Source: Robertmurraya siralis
GTDB lineage: Bacteria > Bacillota > Bacilli > Bacillales > Cytobacillaceae
Length of the DNA: 64,000 nucleotides
Assembly (NCBI RefSeq): GCF_005502275.1
Contig: NZ_SWLZ01000002.1
Location: 186,001-250,000, forward strand
Direction: 5' to 3'
In this document: positions 1-8,858 of the stretch, one piece after another
How the letters are laid out: each line of letters opens with the position of its first letter
Position numbering within the stretch: position 1 is the first letter of the stretch
Program-made: the position numbers and the translations under genes
Notes under the pieces: model-generated
What the model was told of the DNA's origin: nothing
What the model saw: only the letters and a program-made list of their open reading frames with translations
The model's database searches: none

Positions 1-527
1 GTAGCGGTTAACGCCATCACAAGCGGCTTTTGTGGGAGCTGCTCGATAAGCCTTTGAATTTGCAAATAGCTTGGACGAAAATCATGGCCCCATTGGGAAA
101 TACAATGGGCCTCATCAACAGCAACAAGCGGGATCTCAAGGGCTGATAATTGCTCAACAAACACACTTGATTCCAGACGCTCAGGCGCAATATAAAGAAG
201 CTTATACTCCCCGTATATAGCAGCTTCCATCCGTTCAGTTGCTTCTTGCGCACTTAAAGAACTGTTAATAAAAGTCGCTGGAATTCCTACTTGCAAGAGA
301 CTGTCCACTTGATCTTTCATTAATGATATAAGCGGGGAAATGACGATTGTCGTGCCCGGAAGTACGAGAGCTGGAATTTGGTAGCAAATCGACTTTCCTC
401 CACCAGTCGGCATAATACAGACAGTGTTTTGACCTGCAAAAATGGATTGAATTGCCGCTTCCTGCCCCTTTCGAAAAGACGGATAGCCGAAATGGGCCTG
501 TAATAGTTCTTTTGCTTGCTCTAGCAT
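1..527 (-). CDS. recQ: RecQ-family ATP-dependent DNA helicase, N-terminal part
   Basis: Superfamily 2 DNA helicase of the RecQ type, which unwinds DNA 3'-5' in recombination and fork repair. Only about 175 N-terminal residues lie in the window and the gene continues past base 1. Visible motifs, in order, are the RecQ-specific N-terminal stretch with FGYPSFRKGQ, Walker A (MPTGGGKS), motif Ia (SPLISLMKDQ), and motif II DEAHC, followed by the start of the aromatic-rich loop (SQWGHDFRPSY). Two in-frame ATGs exist at 533 and 527; I prefer 527 because the GAGG ribosome binding site is then about 8 bases away rather than 2. Bacillus species often carry two RecQ paralogs (RecQ and RecS), and the missing C-terminus (RQC/HRDC domains) would decide which this is. 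Confidence 0.93.
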   Translation of the reverse strand, partial: MLEQAKELLQAHFGYPSFRKGQEAAIQSIFAGQNTVCIMPTGGGKSICYQIPALVLPGTTIVISPLISLMKDQVDSLLQVGIPATFINSSLSAQEATERMEAAIYGEYKLLYIAPERLESSVFVEQLSALEIPLVAVDEAHCISQWGHDFRPSYLQIQRLIEQLPQKPLVMALTA

Positions 528-577
528 TTCCATAACCTCACTTTTAGGAGAGAGTCCCTCATACTGATTAAATACTG

Positions 578-1366
578 TTATTCTACTGTCTCCAAGACCA
601 GAAATAATTCTTCTAAATGGCGAATCTCATAATCTGGTTCTACGTCATTTCTTTCCTTATCATGGCGATTGATCCAAACGGATTTCATGCCGATCCGCGA
701 TGCTCCCAGTATATCTGTCATCAAGTTATCTCCGACCATAATAGCTTCATCCTTGGAAACTTCCATAAGTTGGAGCGCATGCTCAAAAATGGTAGGATCG
801 GGCTTACCTCGCCCAAATGCTCCTGAAATCACAATCTCGTCAAAATATGGAGCAATTTCTGGTGTAATCGCTAGTTTCGTATTTTGCAAATCAGGAGAAC
901 CGTTTGTAAGAAGCAATAATTTATATTGTCCTTTTAGCTTGTCCAATACAGAAAAAGTGTCCTCATAAACAAATGGTGCCTTTTTACGCTCCAAAGGAAA
1001 TCGCTCAGCCAGTTGCGCTCCAAAATCTGCATCCTCGATTCCTAAGGCTGACAATCCTTGGGTCCATGCGTCCTTGCGATAAGTAGGAACGAGAGCCTTC
1101 ATTTTTTGAAAGTTCTCATCTCCATCATCGTGAAAATTCCCCCATAATCCTTCAAACGGGTTTATCCCGATCATTTTTGTGAAAGAATACGTTTCATAAG
1201 ACGCATAAAGCTTAGTTGCTGCACGTCGAACAACCTCTTCTAATTCCTCCGGATCGACACCATATTTTCTCTCCGCTTCCTTGCATGTTGCGACAAACGC
1301 TTCCTTCACACTTTTATGATCCCAAAGCAATGTATCATCTAAATCAAAAAAAATAGCTTTAATCAT
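578..1366 (-). CDS. HAD-superfamily hydrolase (YsaA-like)
   Basis: A 262-residue haloacid-dehalogenase-type phosphohydrolase, probably cytosolic. HAD motif I is DLDDTL near residue 8, motif II is LLTNGS near residue 155, motif III is the lysine in GRGKPDP near residue 188, and motif IV is [10 protein letters not shown] near residue 213. The long helical cap between motifs I and II is typical of subclass I enzymes such as YjjG and B. subtilis YsaA, which it resembles in length. A GGAGGG ribosome binding site lies just before the ATG. Its stop lies about 50 bases upstream of recQ on the same strand, so they may be co-transcribed. The physiological substrate cannot be read from the sequence; a phosphoserine or nucleotide phosphatase role is possible. 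Confidence 0.85.
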   Translation of the reverse strand: MIKAIFFDLDDTLLWDHKSVKEAFVATCKEAERKYGVDPEELEEVVRRAATKLYASYETYSFTKMIGINPFEGLWGNFHDDGDENFQKMKALVPTYRKDAWTQGLSALGIEDADFGAQLAERFPLERKKAPFVYEDTFSVLDKLKGQYKLLLLTNGSPDLQNTKLAITPEIAPYFDEIVISGAFGRGKPDPTIFEHALQLMEVSKDEAIMVGDNLMTDILGASRIGMKSVWINRHDKERNDVEPDYEIRHLEELFLVLETVE

Positions 1367-1640
1367 TTTCAGTCCCTCCCGTAAAAATGTTCAGCTTAAA
1401 ATTAAGAGTACAAGGAAAAAGGGAAATAGTAAATAGATGAAGGATCCTATATTGCCCAAGTGTTTGCTTCAACTCATTCCTATTAAGGCAATCTTAAAAG
1501 ATCCGAACATTCTCTCCAGCAAAAGGCACGGACAATCCCAATGTTTTCTTAAATGTCAAGTGAAATTCTTGTAATTTTTCATAATTCAGTTATTATAATA
1601 TTTAGGAAAACGAAATTTCTTCTTAGAAAGAAGTGTTCAT

Positions 1641-2855
1641 ATGGACGAACAACTTATCGCAAAACGCAACCTTAAAATTATGTGGTTTGCAAACTTTTTT
1701 ATTGCGGGAAGTATGACGATGGTTCTCCCGTTTATCTCCCTTTATATTGACTCATTCGGCAATTTTTCCGACCAATATGTCCAGCATTGGTCAGGGATCA
1801 CCTTCGGTGTTACCTTTGTTACCGCATTTATTTTCTCACCTCTTTGGGGAAGGATCGGGGATAAGTATGGACGAAGAAAGCTCCTGATCTTTTCTGCATT
1901 TGGAATGGCCTGTTCAATATTGCTGATGGGATTCGTGAATACCGTTTGGCAGCTGTTTTTATTAAGAATGTTCATGGGAGTATTTGCTGGTTTCATCTCG
2001 ATGTCTCAAGCCTTTATCTCTACACAAACACCTAAAGAAATGGCTGGAAGAGTGCTAGGAACTCTCCAAACAGGGACGATTACGGGACAGTTAATAGGGC
2101 CTCTCTTAGGCGGCTTACTTGCGGATACCTTCGGTTATTCTGCCACATTTAAATGGACCTCAATCGCCATTTTCATTTCTGCCGCTCTTGTCATTACGAC
2201 AAAGGAGTATAGAATGAAAGATGTAAAAGGGACAAAAACCTCCTATACGACTAAAGAAGTCTTTAAACATATTAGTCGGAACCCACTGTTATTAAATGTA
2301 TTATTAATCTCAACATTGATTCAAATAGCACATTTTAGCATACAGCCGATTCTATCTCTATATGTAAGTGAACTTCATGGTCCGGCTAATTTAGCTTTAT
2401 TCTCTGGAATTGCCTTTTCTGCCGCTGGTTTGGGAAATTTAATGATGGCTCGTCAATGGGGGAAAATGGCGGATCGCTACGGCTATATCAAAATTTTAAT
2501 CGTATTATTATTTATAGCAGGACTTGTCTATCTACCAGGTGCCTTTGTAACAAACATTTGGCAGCTTGTTGTCATCCGTTTCGCACTTGGAGTCGCTATT
2601 GGTGGGATCATTCCCGTGCGCGTAGCTTATATTCGTCAGGAAGCACCGATTGCCATGCAGGGGGAAGTCTTGGGATATAACACAAGCCTTCGTTTTTTAG
2701 GAAACGTTATTGGACCTGTTATGGGCGGATTTATCGCTGGATATTTCGGCATTTCATCCGTTTTCCTCATAACAAGTGGATTACTGCTCTTAAGCGGGTT
2801 TCTTCTCTTTGCTGCCATGCAAAAGAACCCAAAACTCGTGAAGCATTCTGCTTAA
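1641..2855 (+). CDS. MFS transporter, MdtG/YitG-like multidrug exporter
   Basis: A 404-residue integral membrane protein with the 12 hydrophobic segments of the major facilitator superfamily. The MFS signature after TM2 is present (WGRIGDKYGRRK near residue 75) with a second, weaker copy after TM8 (WGKMADRYGYIK), and the TM5 region carries the antiporter-like GPLLGGLLAD motif. Overall sequence is closest in memory to the MdtG/YitG group of proton-coupled drug exporters, but the substrate is inferred only. It stands alone on the plus strand, between the divergently read HAD hydrolase gene and a strong terminator at its 3' end. The ribosome binding site (AAAGAAG) is mediocre. Confidence 0.88.
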   Translation: MDEQLIAKRNLKIMWFANFFIAGSMTMVLPFISLYIDSFGNFSDQYVQHWSGITFGVTFVTAFIFSPLWGRIGDKYGRRKLLIFSAFGMACSILLMGFVNTVWQLFLLRMFMGVFAGFISMSQAFISTQTPKEMAGRVLGTLQTGTITGQLIGPLLGGLLADTFGYSATFKWTSIAIFISAALVITTKEYRMKDVKGTKTSYTTKEVFKHISRNPLLLNVLLISTLIQIAHFSIQPILSLYVSELHGPANLALFSGIAFSAAGLGNLMMARQWGKMADRYGYIKILIVLLFIAGLVYLPGAFVTNIWQLVVIRFALGVAIGGIIPVRVAYIRQEAPIAMQGEVLGYNTSLRFLGNVIGPVMGGFIAGYFGISSVFLITSGLLLLSGFLLFAAMQKNPKLVKHSA

Positions 2856-2862
2856 ATTTTTT

Positions 2863-2888
2863 AAGAGCCCGCTTTTCTGCGGGCTCTT
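2863..2888 (+). terminator. Rho-independent terminator after the MFS gene
   Basis: A perfect 10-bp stem (AAGAGCCCGC with GCGGGCTCTT) and a 6-base loop start 7 bases after the MFS stop codon, followed by an AT-rich run. It separates this gene from the convergently read lipoprotein gene. Confidence 0.85.
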
Positions 2889-3017
2889 ATTATATGATGT
2901 TGTTATTTTTGGGTCATTTCGTGAGAAACCTTCGTTTCAAGTCAGTAAAATGACATGTTCTACCATTTTGTTTAACATAACTAAGTGAAAAAAATTCAGT
3001 AACTCATTTTACTCTTA

Positions 3018-3440
3018 CTAAAATTCAATATTTGTGAGGATGTTTTGTCCCTCTTCATTTTGATAGTACTCAATAGTAACTGGCGTATCCGGTTCAATTG
3101 CTTCGAAGTCAACATCTGCAACACCCGGATCTAAAATTTGTAAGGCCAGTACATCAGACTCGGTTTTCACTTCAATAGAGTGCGGATCTTGCATCCCAGT
3201 GTATGTTGCCTCTTCTTTTATTACAGCTCTATCGTCTTCTGTTACTTGCTCATCTGTTTCTGCTTCTTCATCATCACCAGCATGACTGGTTTCGTTGTTT
3301 TCTTCAACAACTTCATTTGTTTCATTATCAGGATTTTCCTCTGCTCCTTGATTTTCATCATTCCCTGTACCACAAGCAGTAATTACTAGTAAGGTTACGG
3401 CTGTTAATACTGTCCATAATAGTTTTTTCATTTTTTTCAC
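3018..3440 (-). CDS. Small acidic lipoprotein of unknown function
   Basis: A 140-residue secreted lipoprotein. The N-terminus has lysines, a hydrophobic segment and a lipobox (VITAC, Cys near 23). The next roughly 50 residues are a very acidic Glu/Asp/Asn-rich linker, and the C-terminal 60 residues form a compact beta-rich region with no motif I recognise. It could bind a cation or a ligand in the wall zone; nothing in the neighbourhood supports a specific role. It has a GGATGAGGTG-type ribosome binding site and lies just downstream of the amino-acid ABC operon on the same strand, but the terminator at 3501-3520 separates them. Confidence 0.7.
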   Translation of the reverse strand: MKKMKKLLWTVLTAVTLLVITACGTGNDENQGAEENPDNETNEVVEENNETSHAGDDEEAETDEQVTEDDRAVIKEEATYTGMQDPHSIEVKTESDVLALQILDPGVADVDFEAIEPDTPVTIEYYQNEEGQNILTNIEF

Positions 3441-3500
3441 CTCATCCTTTTAGACGTAATTGATTGTTGAACGTTACACTGAGTTGCCCAAATTAAAAAA

Positions 3501-3520
3501 CCGAGCTTTAAAATGCTCGG
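3501..3520 (-). terminator. Terminator of the amino-acid ABC operon
   Basis: A 6-bp GC-rich stem (CCGAGC/GCTCGG) with an 8-base loop is followed on the minus strand by six T residues, 18 bases beyond the stop of the ATPase gene. Confidence 0.8.
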
Positions 3521-3537
3521 CTTCTACTATATCATAT

Positions 3538-4260
3538 CTATAAAACCTTACTCAAGAATGCCTTCGTGCGTTCATGCTGGGGATTGTCAAACAACTCGTG
3601 TGGAACATTTTCCTCAACGATATAGCCTCCATCCATAAACAAGACCCGATCACCTACCTCACGGGCGAAACCCATTTCATGCGTAACGACAACCATTGTC
3701 ATTCCTTCCTTTGCAAGTTGCTTCATCACCTCTAGTACTTCCCCAACCATTTCCGGATCGAGCGCTGAAGTAGGTTCATCAAAAAGCATGATTTTCGGTT
3801 CCATTGCTAATGCCCGCGCAATGGCTACCCGTTGTTTTTGCCCGCCCGATAACGAATCTGGAAAAGCATCGGCTTTCTCCTCTAATCCTACTTTTCTCAG
3901 TAGCTCTAGCGCCTTCTCTTTCGCTTTCGCAGGATCGATTTTCTTTACTTTGATAGGTGAAAGCATAATATTATCTAGCACTGTTTTGTGAGGAAATAAA
4001 TTAAATTGCTGGAATACCATCCCGACTTCCGCTCTGATTTTATTAATATCCGTTGTCTTTGCTGTTATGTCGATTCCTTCTATAAAGACATGTCCTCCTG
4101 TAATGGACTCCAATAAATTAAGACAACGGAGAAAGGTTGATTTTCCCGAACCTGAAGGACCAATAACCACAACAACCTCCTGTTGCTTGATCGAAGCATT
4201 GATATCCTTCAGAACTTCATTAGCACCAAACGATTTCTTTAGCTTTTCAACTTTGATCAT
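3538..4260 (-). CDS. Polar amino-acid ABC transporter, ATP-binding subunit (GlnQ/ArtR type)
   Basis: A 240-residue ATPase that energises uptake through the adjoining permease at the inner face of the membrane. Walker A is GPSGSGKST, the Q-loop is [13 protein letters not shown], the ABC signature is [15 protein letters not shown], Walker B is [14 protein letters not shown], and the switch His is [10 protein letters not shown] set the start at the ATG at 4260 because it overlaps the permease stop in an ATGA arrangement and gives the usual family length; the frame stays open upstream but that part is inside the permease gene. It is the last gene of a binding protein-permease-ATPase operon. The family imports glutamine, arginine, histidine or cystine; which one is not decidable here. 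Confidence 0.93.
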   Translation of the reverse strand: MIKVEKLKKSFGANEVLKDINASIKQQEVVVVIGPSGSGKSTFLRCLNLLESITGGHVFIEGIDITAKTTDINKIRAEVGMVFQQFNLFPHKTVLDNIMLSPIKVKKIDPAKAKEKALELLRKVGLEEKADAFPDSLSGGQKQRVAIARALAMEPKIMLFDEPTSALDPEMVGEVLEVMKQLAKEGMTMVVVTHEMGFAREVGDRVLFMDGGYIVEENVPHELFDNPQHERTKAFLSKVL

Positions 4261-4913
4261 TCTGTTGCTAACCTCTTTTCTAGACGACTTAATAAGTAGC
4301 TTAATGTTAAAGTTAAAATAAAGTAAATAAATGCAGCAGTTAAGTATGGCTCCCATACTCTATAATATTGGCCTTGGAACGCTCTACCCCAATACATAAT
4401 CTCCGGGACAGCAACTAAGGCAGTAATAGCAGATTCTTTTAATAGCACGATAAACTCATTGCCGAGCGGTGGGATCATCCTTTTAAACGCTTGTGGTAGA
4501 ATAATATATCTCATCGCTTGAACATGATTCATCCCTAATGAGCGGGCTGCTTCCATTTGACCACGATCAATTGACTGAATTCCTGCTCGGAAGATTTCAG
4601 CAATATATGCGGCAGCGTTTAGTGATAAGCCGATAATTCCTGCTGCAATCCCATTGGTCGTGCCAATAATCGCCGGGACTACACCAAAGTGAATAATAAA
4701 GATTTGCACGATAAATGGCGTACCGCGGAAAAATGAGATATATAACAGAAAAGGGAAAGCAAGTATTTTGTTTTTCATCATTTTCCCAAGGCCAATAAGC
4801 AATCCTAATATCGTTCCGAATAAAATTCCTAATAATGATATACCAATCGTATACAATGTTCCCCTTAAAAAGAAAGGTAAATAATCCATAATTAATTCAA
4901 AGCGAAAATCCAT
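4257..4913 (-). CDS. Polar amino-acid ABC transporter, permease subunit (HisM/ArtQ type)
   Basis: A 218-residue inner-membrane permease of the polar amino-acid uptake family, with about five hydrophobic segments. The cytoplasmic EAA loop that docks the ATPase is clear at roughly residues 125-150 ([23 protein letters not shown]). Such permeases usually act as homodimers. It overlaps the ATPase gene by four bases and lies 78 bases downstream of the binding-protein gene, with a terminator-like hairpin in that gap. Closest relatives by memory are ArtQ/GlnP/YqiY types of Bacillus. Confidence 0.92.
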   Translation of the reverse strand: MDFRFELIMDYLPFFLRGTLYTIGISLLGILFGTILGLLIGLGKMMKNKILAFPFLLYISFFRGTPFIVQIFIIHFGVVPAIIGTTNGIAAGIIGLSLNAAAYIAEIFRAGIQSIDRGQMEAARSLGMNHVQAMRYIILPQAFKRMIPPLGNEFIVLLKESAITALVAVPEIMYWGRAFQGQYYRVWEPYLTAAFIYFILTLTLSYLLSRLEKRLATE

Positions 4914-4931
4914 GCCGTCTCACCTCTTTTG

Positions 4932-4970
4932 AAAAAAAATTGCGTAACACAAACGTGTGGTTACGCAATT
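4932..4970 (-). terminator. Intercistronic hairpin with T-tract inside an ABC operon
   Basis: A perfect 11-bp inverted repeat (4938-4948 with 4960-4970) is followed on the minus strand by a run of eight T. It sits between the binding-protein gene and its permease, so it probably acts as a partial terminator or 3' stabiliser that gives more binding protein than permease/ATPase. Confidence 0.75.
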
Positions 4971-4991
4971 TTGAGTCGTAAACTTCCTCTA

Positions 4992-5813
4992 TTATTGCTG
5001 TGCCTTTAACACTTCTATATCCGGTTCTTTACCAAACCATTCCTTATAAATTTCCGCATATTTTCCATTATCAAAAAGCTTGTTCAGAGCTTCATTAAAT
5101 TCTGCGACCAGTTTACTATCTTTCGGAAATAATAGACCATAAAATTCTTCTTCAAAACTATCATCAGTAATTACAACTAAGTTTTGCTGTGAGTTGTTTT
5201 TAACGTATTCATCTACGACCGGCTTATCTGCTATAACAGCATCTGCCCCGTTGCTCAATAGTTCCTGAATCGCAAGTGGAGTCGTTTCGAAAGGTTTTAT
5301 ATTTTTGTGATTGCTTCCTAAAATAGATTCTGCAATTTCATGCCCTGTCGTGTCCTTTTGAACAGCTACAACCTTGTCAGTTAAATCCGCACCACTTTGA
5401 ATATCACTGTCTTCAGGAATTAAAATTTCATTTGAAGATGCGTAATAAGGGACGGAAAAATCATATGACATTTTTCGATCATCCGTGATCGTGATCGATG
5501 AAATAGCCAGATCAGCATTTTCAGTGTCAATTTCAACAAATAACGGATCCCAACCAACGTGGTCAACCTTTAATTCATAGCCGGCTTCCGCAGCAGCAGC
5601 TTTTGCTAGATCAATGTCAAAACCGAGAATTTGATCCCCATTCATATACTCCATAGGTGCATATGCTGCATCTGTTACGAGCCTTAGTGTTTTCTTCTCA
5701 TTTCCGCCATTATTTTCTGAATCTTTCGAACCAGTTTCATTCGCTCCACAAGCTGACACCATCAGGACAAGCCCCATTAATAAAATGAACCGTACCTTCT
5801 TACCAATCTTCAC
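4992..5813 (-). CDS. Amino-acid ABC transporter substrate-binding lipoprotein (first copy)
   Basis: A 273-residue extracellular binding protein of the SBP type 3 family (Pfam SBP_bac_3). It has a signal peptide ending in the lipobox VSAC, then the family pattern YAPMEYMN..GFDIDLAKA and the C-terminal NGKYAEIYKEWFG. I set the start at the GTG at 5813 because GAGGGGG lies 8 bases upstream and a normal lipoprotein signal follows; the longer ATG form would add an unlikely 28-residue hydrophilic lead. It is the first gene of the permease/ATPase operon. It is strongly similar to the second binding protein at 6925-7731, with which it shares long identical blocks. Ligand unknown; arginine, glutamine or cystine are likely options. 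Confidence 0.9.
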   Translation of the reverse strand: MKIGKKVRFILLMGLVLMVSACGANETGSKDSENNGGNEKKTLRLVTDAAYAPMEYMNGDQILGFDIDLAKAAAAEAGYELKVDHVGWDPLFVEIDTENADLAISSITITDDRKMSYDFSVPYYASSNEILIPEDSDIQSGADLTDKVVAVQKDTTGHEIAESILGSNHKNIKPFETTPLAIQELLSNGADAVIADKPVVDEYVKNNSQQNLVVITDDSFEEEFYGLLFPKDSKLVAEFNEALNKLFDNGKYAEIYKEWFGKEPDIEVLKAQQ

Positions 5814-5990
5814 AAAAATTTCCCCCTCAACAGTAATTTCGAGTTTTGAATTTTCTCTAAATTCAGATATAACATTATTATACTGAGTTAGGATCACGTT
5901 CGCAACCTAAAAACTATCGGCAAAGTTTTATACTGAGATAGAATTAATTACAAGCAGGAGGAGGATTTATACAAATTCCCCCCTCAATCA

Positions 5991-6794
5991 TTAACTTGCC
6001 TTTAATGATTGTTTTTCGCCGCTGCGTTGCTGATGATGAAGTGAAAGCCAATACAGCATGGCCACAAAAATGGAACCTCCTACTAAATTCCCTAAAAATA
6101 CAGGGGTAAAATTAGAAATATAATCAAGCCAATTTAAATAACCGGCAAAAATAGCCGCTGGGATGACAAACATATTGGCAACAACGTGTTGAAAACCAAT
6201 AGCAACAAAAGTCATCGTCGGAAACCAAATTCCTAAAATTTTTCCTGATGGCGTATTTGAACCGTAACAAAGCCAGACGGCTAATGCTACAAGCCAGTTA
6301 CAGCCAATCCCTGAGACAAATGCTTGAATAAATGAACCATCCAGTTTATGTTCGGCAATATGAATCATTTTTTCTAAATAAACACCTGACTCAGTAAGAC
6401 CAACTATATGCCCAAAAAAGTAAGCAACAAATAGCGCACCGATAAAGTTGCTTAACGTAATAATGGCTAAGTTTCTTATTAAAGCCACTGTTTTTATCTT
6501 TTTCGCATATCTGGCTAGAGGGACAGCCATCATATTGCCTGTTAATAATTCGCCACCAGCCATTAACGTTAAAATAAGGCCAATTGGGAATAACGACGCT
6601 CCAATAATAGTGGACAATCCTTCTAATTCACCACTGAGAGGAGCTGTGACACGTATGTAAAGCAAATAGCCAAGAGCAATAAAAGCTCCAGCCTGAAACC
6701 CCAATATCAGCGATTTCAAAAAGGGGTAATTTGCCTTTTTCACACCGTGGTTAATCGTAATATCAATAATTTCTTCAGGTTTATAAGAAGCCAT
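5991..6794 (-). CDS. Formate/nitrite transporter family channel (FocA/NirC/YwcJ type)
   Basis: A 267-residue integral membrane protein with six transmembrane segments, matching the FNT family of pentameric channels for formate, nitrite or hydrosulfide. Family features seen include the glycine- and alanine-rich TM1, the ELLTGN stretch in TM2-3, GIGCNWLVALAVW in the middle, and a TM5-6 block with VANMFVIPAA. It lies between two paralogous amino-acid binding-protein genes on the same strand. A possible Rex-like redox operator precedes it (6827-6844). B. subtilis YwcJ, a relative, is known to be Rex-controlled, so a role in fermentative or nitrite metabolism is plausible. Confidence 0.9.
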   Translation of the reverse strand: MASYKPEEIIDITINHGVKKANYPFLKSLILGFQAGAFIALGYLLYIRVTAPLSGELEGLSTIIGASLFPIGLILTLMAGGELLTGNMMAVPLARYAKKIKTVALIRNLAIITLSNFIGALFVAYFFGHIVGLTESGVYLEKMIHIAEHKLDGSFIQAFVSGIGCNWLVALAVWLCYGSNTPSGKILGIWFPTMTFVAIGFQHVVANMFVIPAAIFAGYLNWLDYISNFTPVFLGNLVGGSIFVAMLYWLSLHHQQRSGEKQSLKAS

Positions 6795-6826
6795 AGGATC
6801 AACATTCCTTCCGCTTTTATAGTTTT

Positions 6827-6844
6827 ATGTGAAATAACACACAT
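6827..6844 (-). promoter_or_regulatory. Possible Rex-type operator before the FNT channel gene
   Basis: The sequence ATGTGAAATAACACACAT lies 33-50 bases before the start codon. It has inverted ATGTG/CACAT arms and the TGTGAAATAA half of the Rex consensus, but the arm spacing is one base short of canonical sites. A separate 10-bp inverted repeat (6841-6850 with 6887-6896) overlaps it and could be the terminator of the upstream binding-protein gene. Confidence 0.35.
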
Positions 6845-6924
6845 ACTCAATTTTATACCATTTTGTGCTATTTTCCTGTGAACATTTTGAGTATGTTTTT
6901 CACGAGCGGAGGGAATATGAGCTT

Positions 6925-7731
6925 TTACTGTGCCGCTTTTAGCCCTTCTATATCGGGTTCAGTTCCGAACCATTCCTTATAAATTTCTGCATACTTTCCA
7001 TTGTCTAATATAGTATTGACAGCTTTGTCAAAATCCTCTTTTAGTTCACTGCCTTTAGGGAAAAGGATTCCATAGAACTCAGAGGCAAAGTTTTGTTCAT
7101 CACTTACTACTTTAAGCTTTTGCTCGGGGTTATTTTTAACATATGTTTCGACAACAGTATTATCAGCGATGACAGCGTCTGCTCCATCATTCAACAGCTC
7201 CTGGATCGCTAAATTATTGTCCTCAAATTTTTTAATGCTGTCGTTGTTTACGCCAAGCAGTGCTTCTGCCGACTCCTGCCCTGTTGTACCATTTTGAACC
7301 GCGACGGTTTTGCCTATTAAATCGTCAGCGCTTTGAATATCGCTGCCTTCTTTTACTAAAATCATATTAGTAGATAAATAATAAGGAACAGAGAAATCAT
7401 ATGTTTCCTTTCTATCATCATTAATCGTGATGGCAGCAACCGCTAAATCCGCGACTTTATCTTTCGCTTCGAGAAGCATGGATTCCCATCCGACATGCTT
7501 AATATCTAATTCATAGCCGGCTTCTTCAGCAACAGCTTCAATAAAATCTATATCAAAACCGACGATTTTATCCCCTTCCATGTACTCCATCGGTGCATAT
7601 GCAGCGTTTGTAACAAGTTTGAGGGTCTTATCTTCATCTCCTCCACCTGTTGTGCTATTCGTTCCACATCCAGAAAGGACAATTGTAATCGCTAAAATCA
7701 TTAAAAAGCTAAGCTTTGTTAGTTTTTTCAT
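6925..7731 (-). CDS. Orphan amino-acid ABC substrate-binding lipoprotein (second copy)
   Basis: A 268-residue SBP_bac_3 lipoprotein, with a signal peptide and the lipobox VLSGC. It matches the binding protein at 4992-5813 along its whole mature length (both have AAYAPMEYM, DIKHVGW-like and DDRK..YDFSVPYY blocks and the same NGKYAEIYKEWFG tail), so the two arose by duplication. It has no permease or ATPase of its own; it probably shares the transporter encoded downstream after the FNT gene. Differences in the ligand-contact half suggest a different ligand preference. A normal ribosome binding site (GGAGATT) precedes the ATG. Confidence 0.9.
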   Translation of the reverse strand: MKKLTKLSFLMILAITIVLSGCGTNSTTGGGDEDKTLKLVTNAAYAPMEYMEGDKIVGFDIDFIEAVAEEAGYELDIKHVGWESMLLEAKDKVADLAVAAITINDDRKETYDFSVPYYLSTNMILVKEGSDIQSADDLIGKTVAVQNGTTGQESAEALLGVNNDSIKKFEDNNLAIQELLNDGADAVIADNTVVETYVKNNPEQKLKVVSDEQNFASEFYGILFPKGSELKEDFDKAVNTILDNGKYAEIYKEWFGTEPDIEGLKAAQ

Positions 7732-8209
7732 GCTTCTAATCTCCTTTAGTCTTACACTCTCGTAAGTTCATTCTATTTAACATGTTTTAATTATACTAAT
7801 ATATGATTATTTATGCAATATAATTTTATAAAATATTATTTTTATAGCATATCATTGTATAATGATGAATAAAAACGAAATAACAAAGAATGCTTTTAAG
7901 TGATAGAAGGAAATTCATAAGTCACTCATGTTAGAAGGAACATTCCATGACGAAATGATTTAATCGGAGGACGGTGTTTAACCGTAATATTAAGATTCTG
8001 AGACCCGTCATAAAATCTCAATAAATTTATGGAGTAAAGTGGCAACTTCCTTCAAGCATCCCATTATGAATGTTCTTTCGAAAAGTCATGAATGATTATG
8101 AATATTGGTAAATAGAAGCTTAAAATATCTAGATTTCATAATGGTAAATTTCCATCTTCTATTTTTGAAAATCATATGTGCTCTACTCTATGTCATCACA
8201 AAAGCAGCG
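7732..8209. other. Intergenic stretch, no gene recognised
   Basis: About 480 bases, AT-rich next to 7780-7880. I see no open frame with coding character, no RNA family and no strong hairpin. It presumably holds the promoter of the orphan binding-protein gene at the left edge. Confidence 0.5.
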
Positions 8210-8689
8210 TTAATTTAAAACCTTAATTAGTTCAATCTCATCTCTGATTGGAATACCATCATTGCCAAGCAATGGGATCTCAGGTTTGATTCTTCTAGCC
8301 TTTTCTACAGCATTATTTAATATTTTGGATAGAGTAAAACCTCGTTTTTGATAAAACTTTAATGCTAATAAATTATCATTTGTAGTGATCACTTTTATAA
8401 GTTGACAATTTTCCTTAACAGCGAGATTTTCTACTTCCTGAACTAAAGATGTACCTACTCCCTTACCTTCTTCAATACTATCTAATGAGATTATTTCGCA
8501 CTCTTTACCTTTAATGATGTAAGTTATCAGTCCAATGATATTATCTTCATCATTTACAATGGTGAAACCATCCAATTTACTGCAATCATAAACACCGCTG
8601 GAAATGACCATTTCTTGACTACCCCAATGGCGCTTAAAAAAATCCACTATCCTACTCTTCGGTATATCTTTTGTTGCATACCTTTTCAT
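8210..8689 (-). CDS. GNAT-family N-acetyltransferase
   Basis: A 159-residue protein with the GCN5-related acetyltransferase fold. The acetyl-CoA-binding motif A is visible near residues 72-90 (LDSIEEGKGVGTSLVQEVE, with the G-x-G-x-G/S turn), followed by the motif B region LLALKFYQKRGF near 105-117. The N-terminus carries a short extra helix before strand 1. The substrate is unknown; small-molecule or protein amines are possible. It is a single gene on the minus strand, divergent from the methyltransferase at 8859, with an AGGTGG ribosome binding site. Confidence 0.85.
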   Translation of the reverse strand: MKRYATKDIPKSRIVDFFKRHWGSQEMVISSGVYDCSKLDGFTIVNDEDNIIGLITYIIKGKECEIISLDSIEEGKGVGTSLVQEVENLAVKENCQLIKVITTNDNLLALKFYQKRGFTLSKILNNAVEKARRIKPEIPLLGNDGIPIRDEIELIKVLN

Positions 8690-8748
8690 TTAATGCCACC
8701 TCTAAACTTTTTTGATTTAATTTCCATCTTCTTATCAGGTTAAAAAAG

Positions 8749-8777
8749 TTGACAAAAAAATTTGTTTATGCTATAAT
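8749..8777 (+). promoter_or_regulatory. Consensus sigma-A promoter of the methyltransferase gene
   Basis: A perfect -35 box TTGACA (8749-8754) and a perfect -10 box TATAAT (8772-8777) are separated by 17 bases. Full consensus is rare and predicts strong initiation, which fits control by the downstream attenuator rather than at the promoter. Confidence 0.85.
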
Positions 8778-8802
8778 TTACTTTTAATTTTATATGTTAT
8801 AC

Positions 8803-8838
8803 AATAAGGTTCTCCTGGCCAGGGGTACCTTATTTTTT
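8803..8838 (+). terminator. Leader attenuator hairpin before the methyltransferase gene
   Basis: The transcript leader carries a stem of about 13 bp (AATAAGGT and CTCCT pairing with AGGGG and ACCTTATT, one T-T mismatch, GGCC loop) followed directly by a T-rich run. This is an intrinsic terminator located between a strong promoter and the ribosome binding site, so most transcripts should stop here unless an anti-terminating event occurs. Confidence 0.75.
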
Positions 8839-8858
8839 ATATATGGGAGAGAAATGGT

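Noticed and set aside
7860-8060. A possible T-box or other leader RNA in the long gap before the GNAT gene
   Set aside because: No T-box sequence, specifier loop or terminator hairpin found, and the downstream genes on that side are in the wrong orientation.
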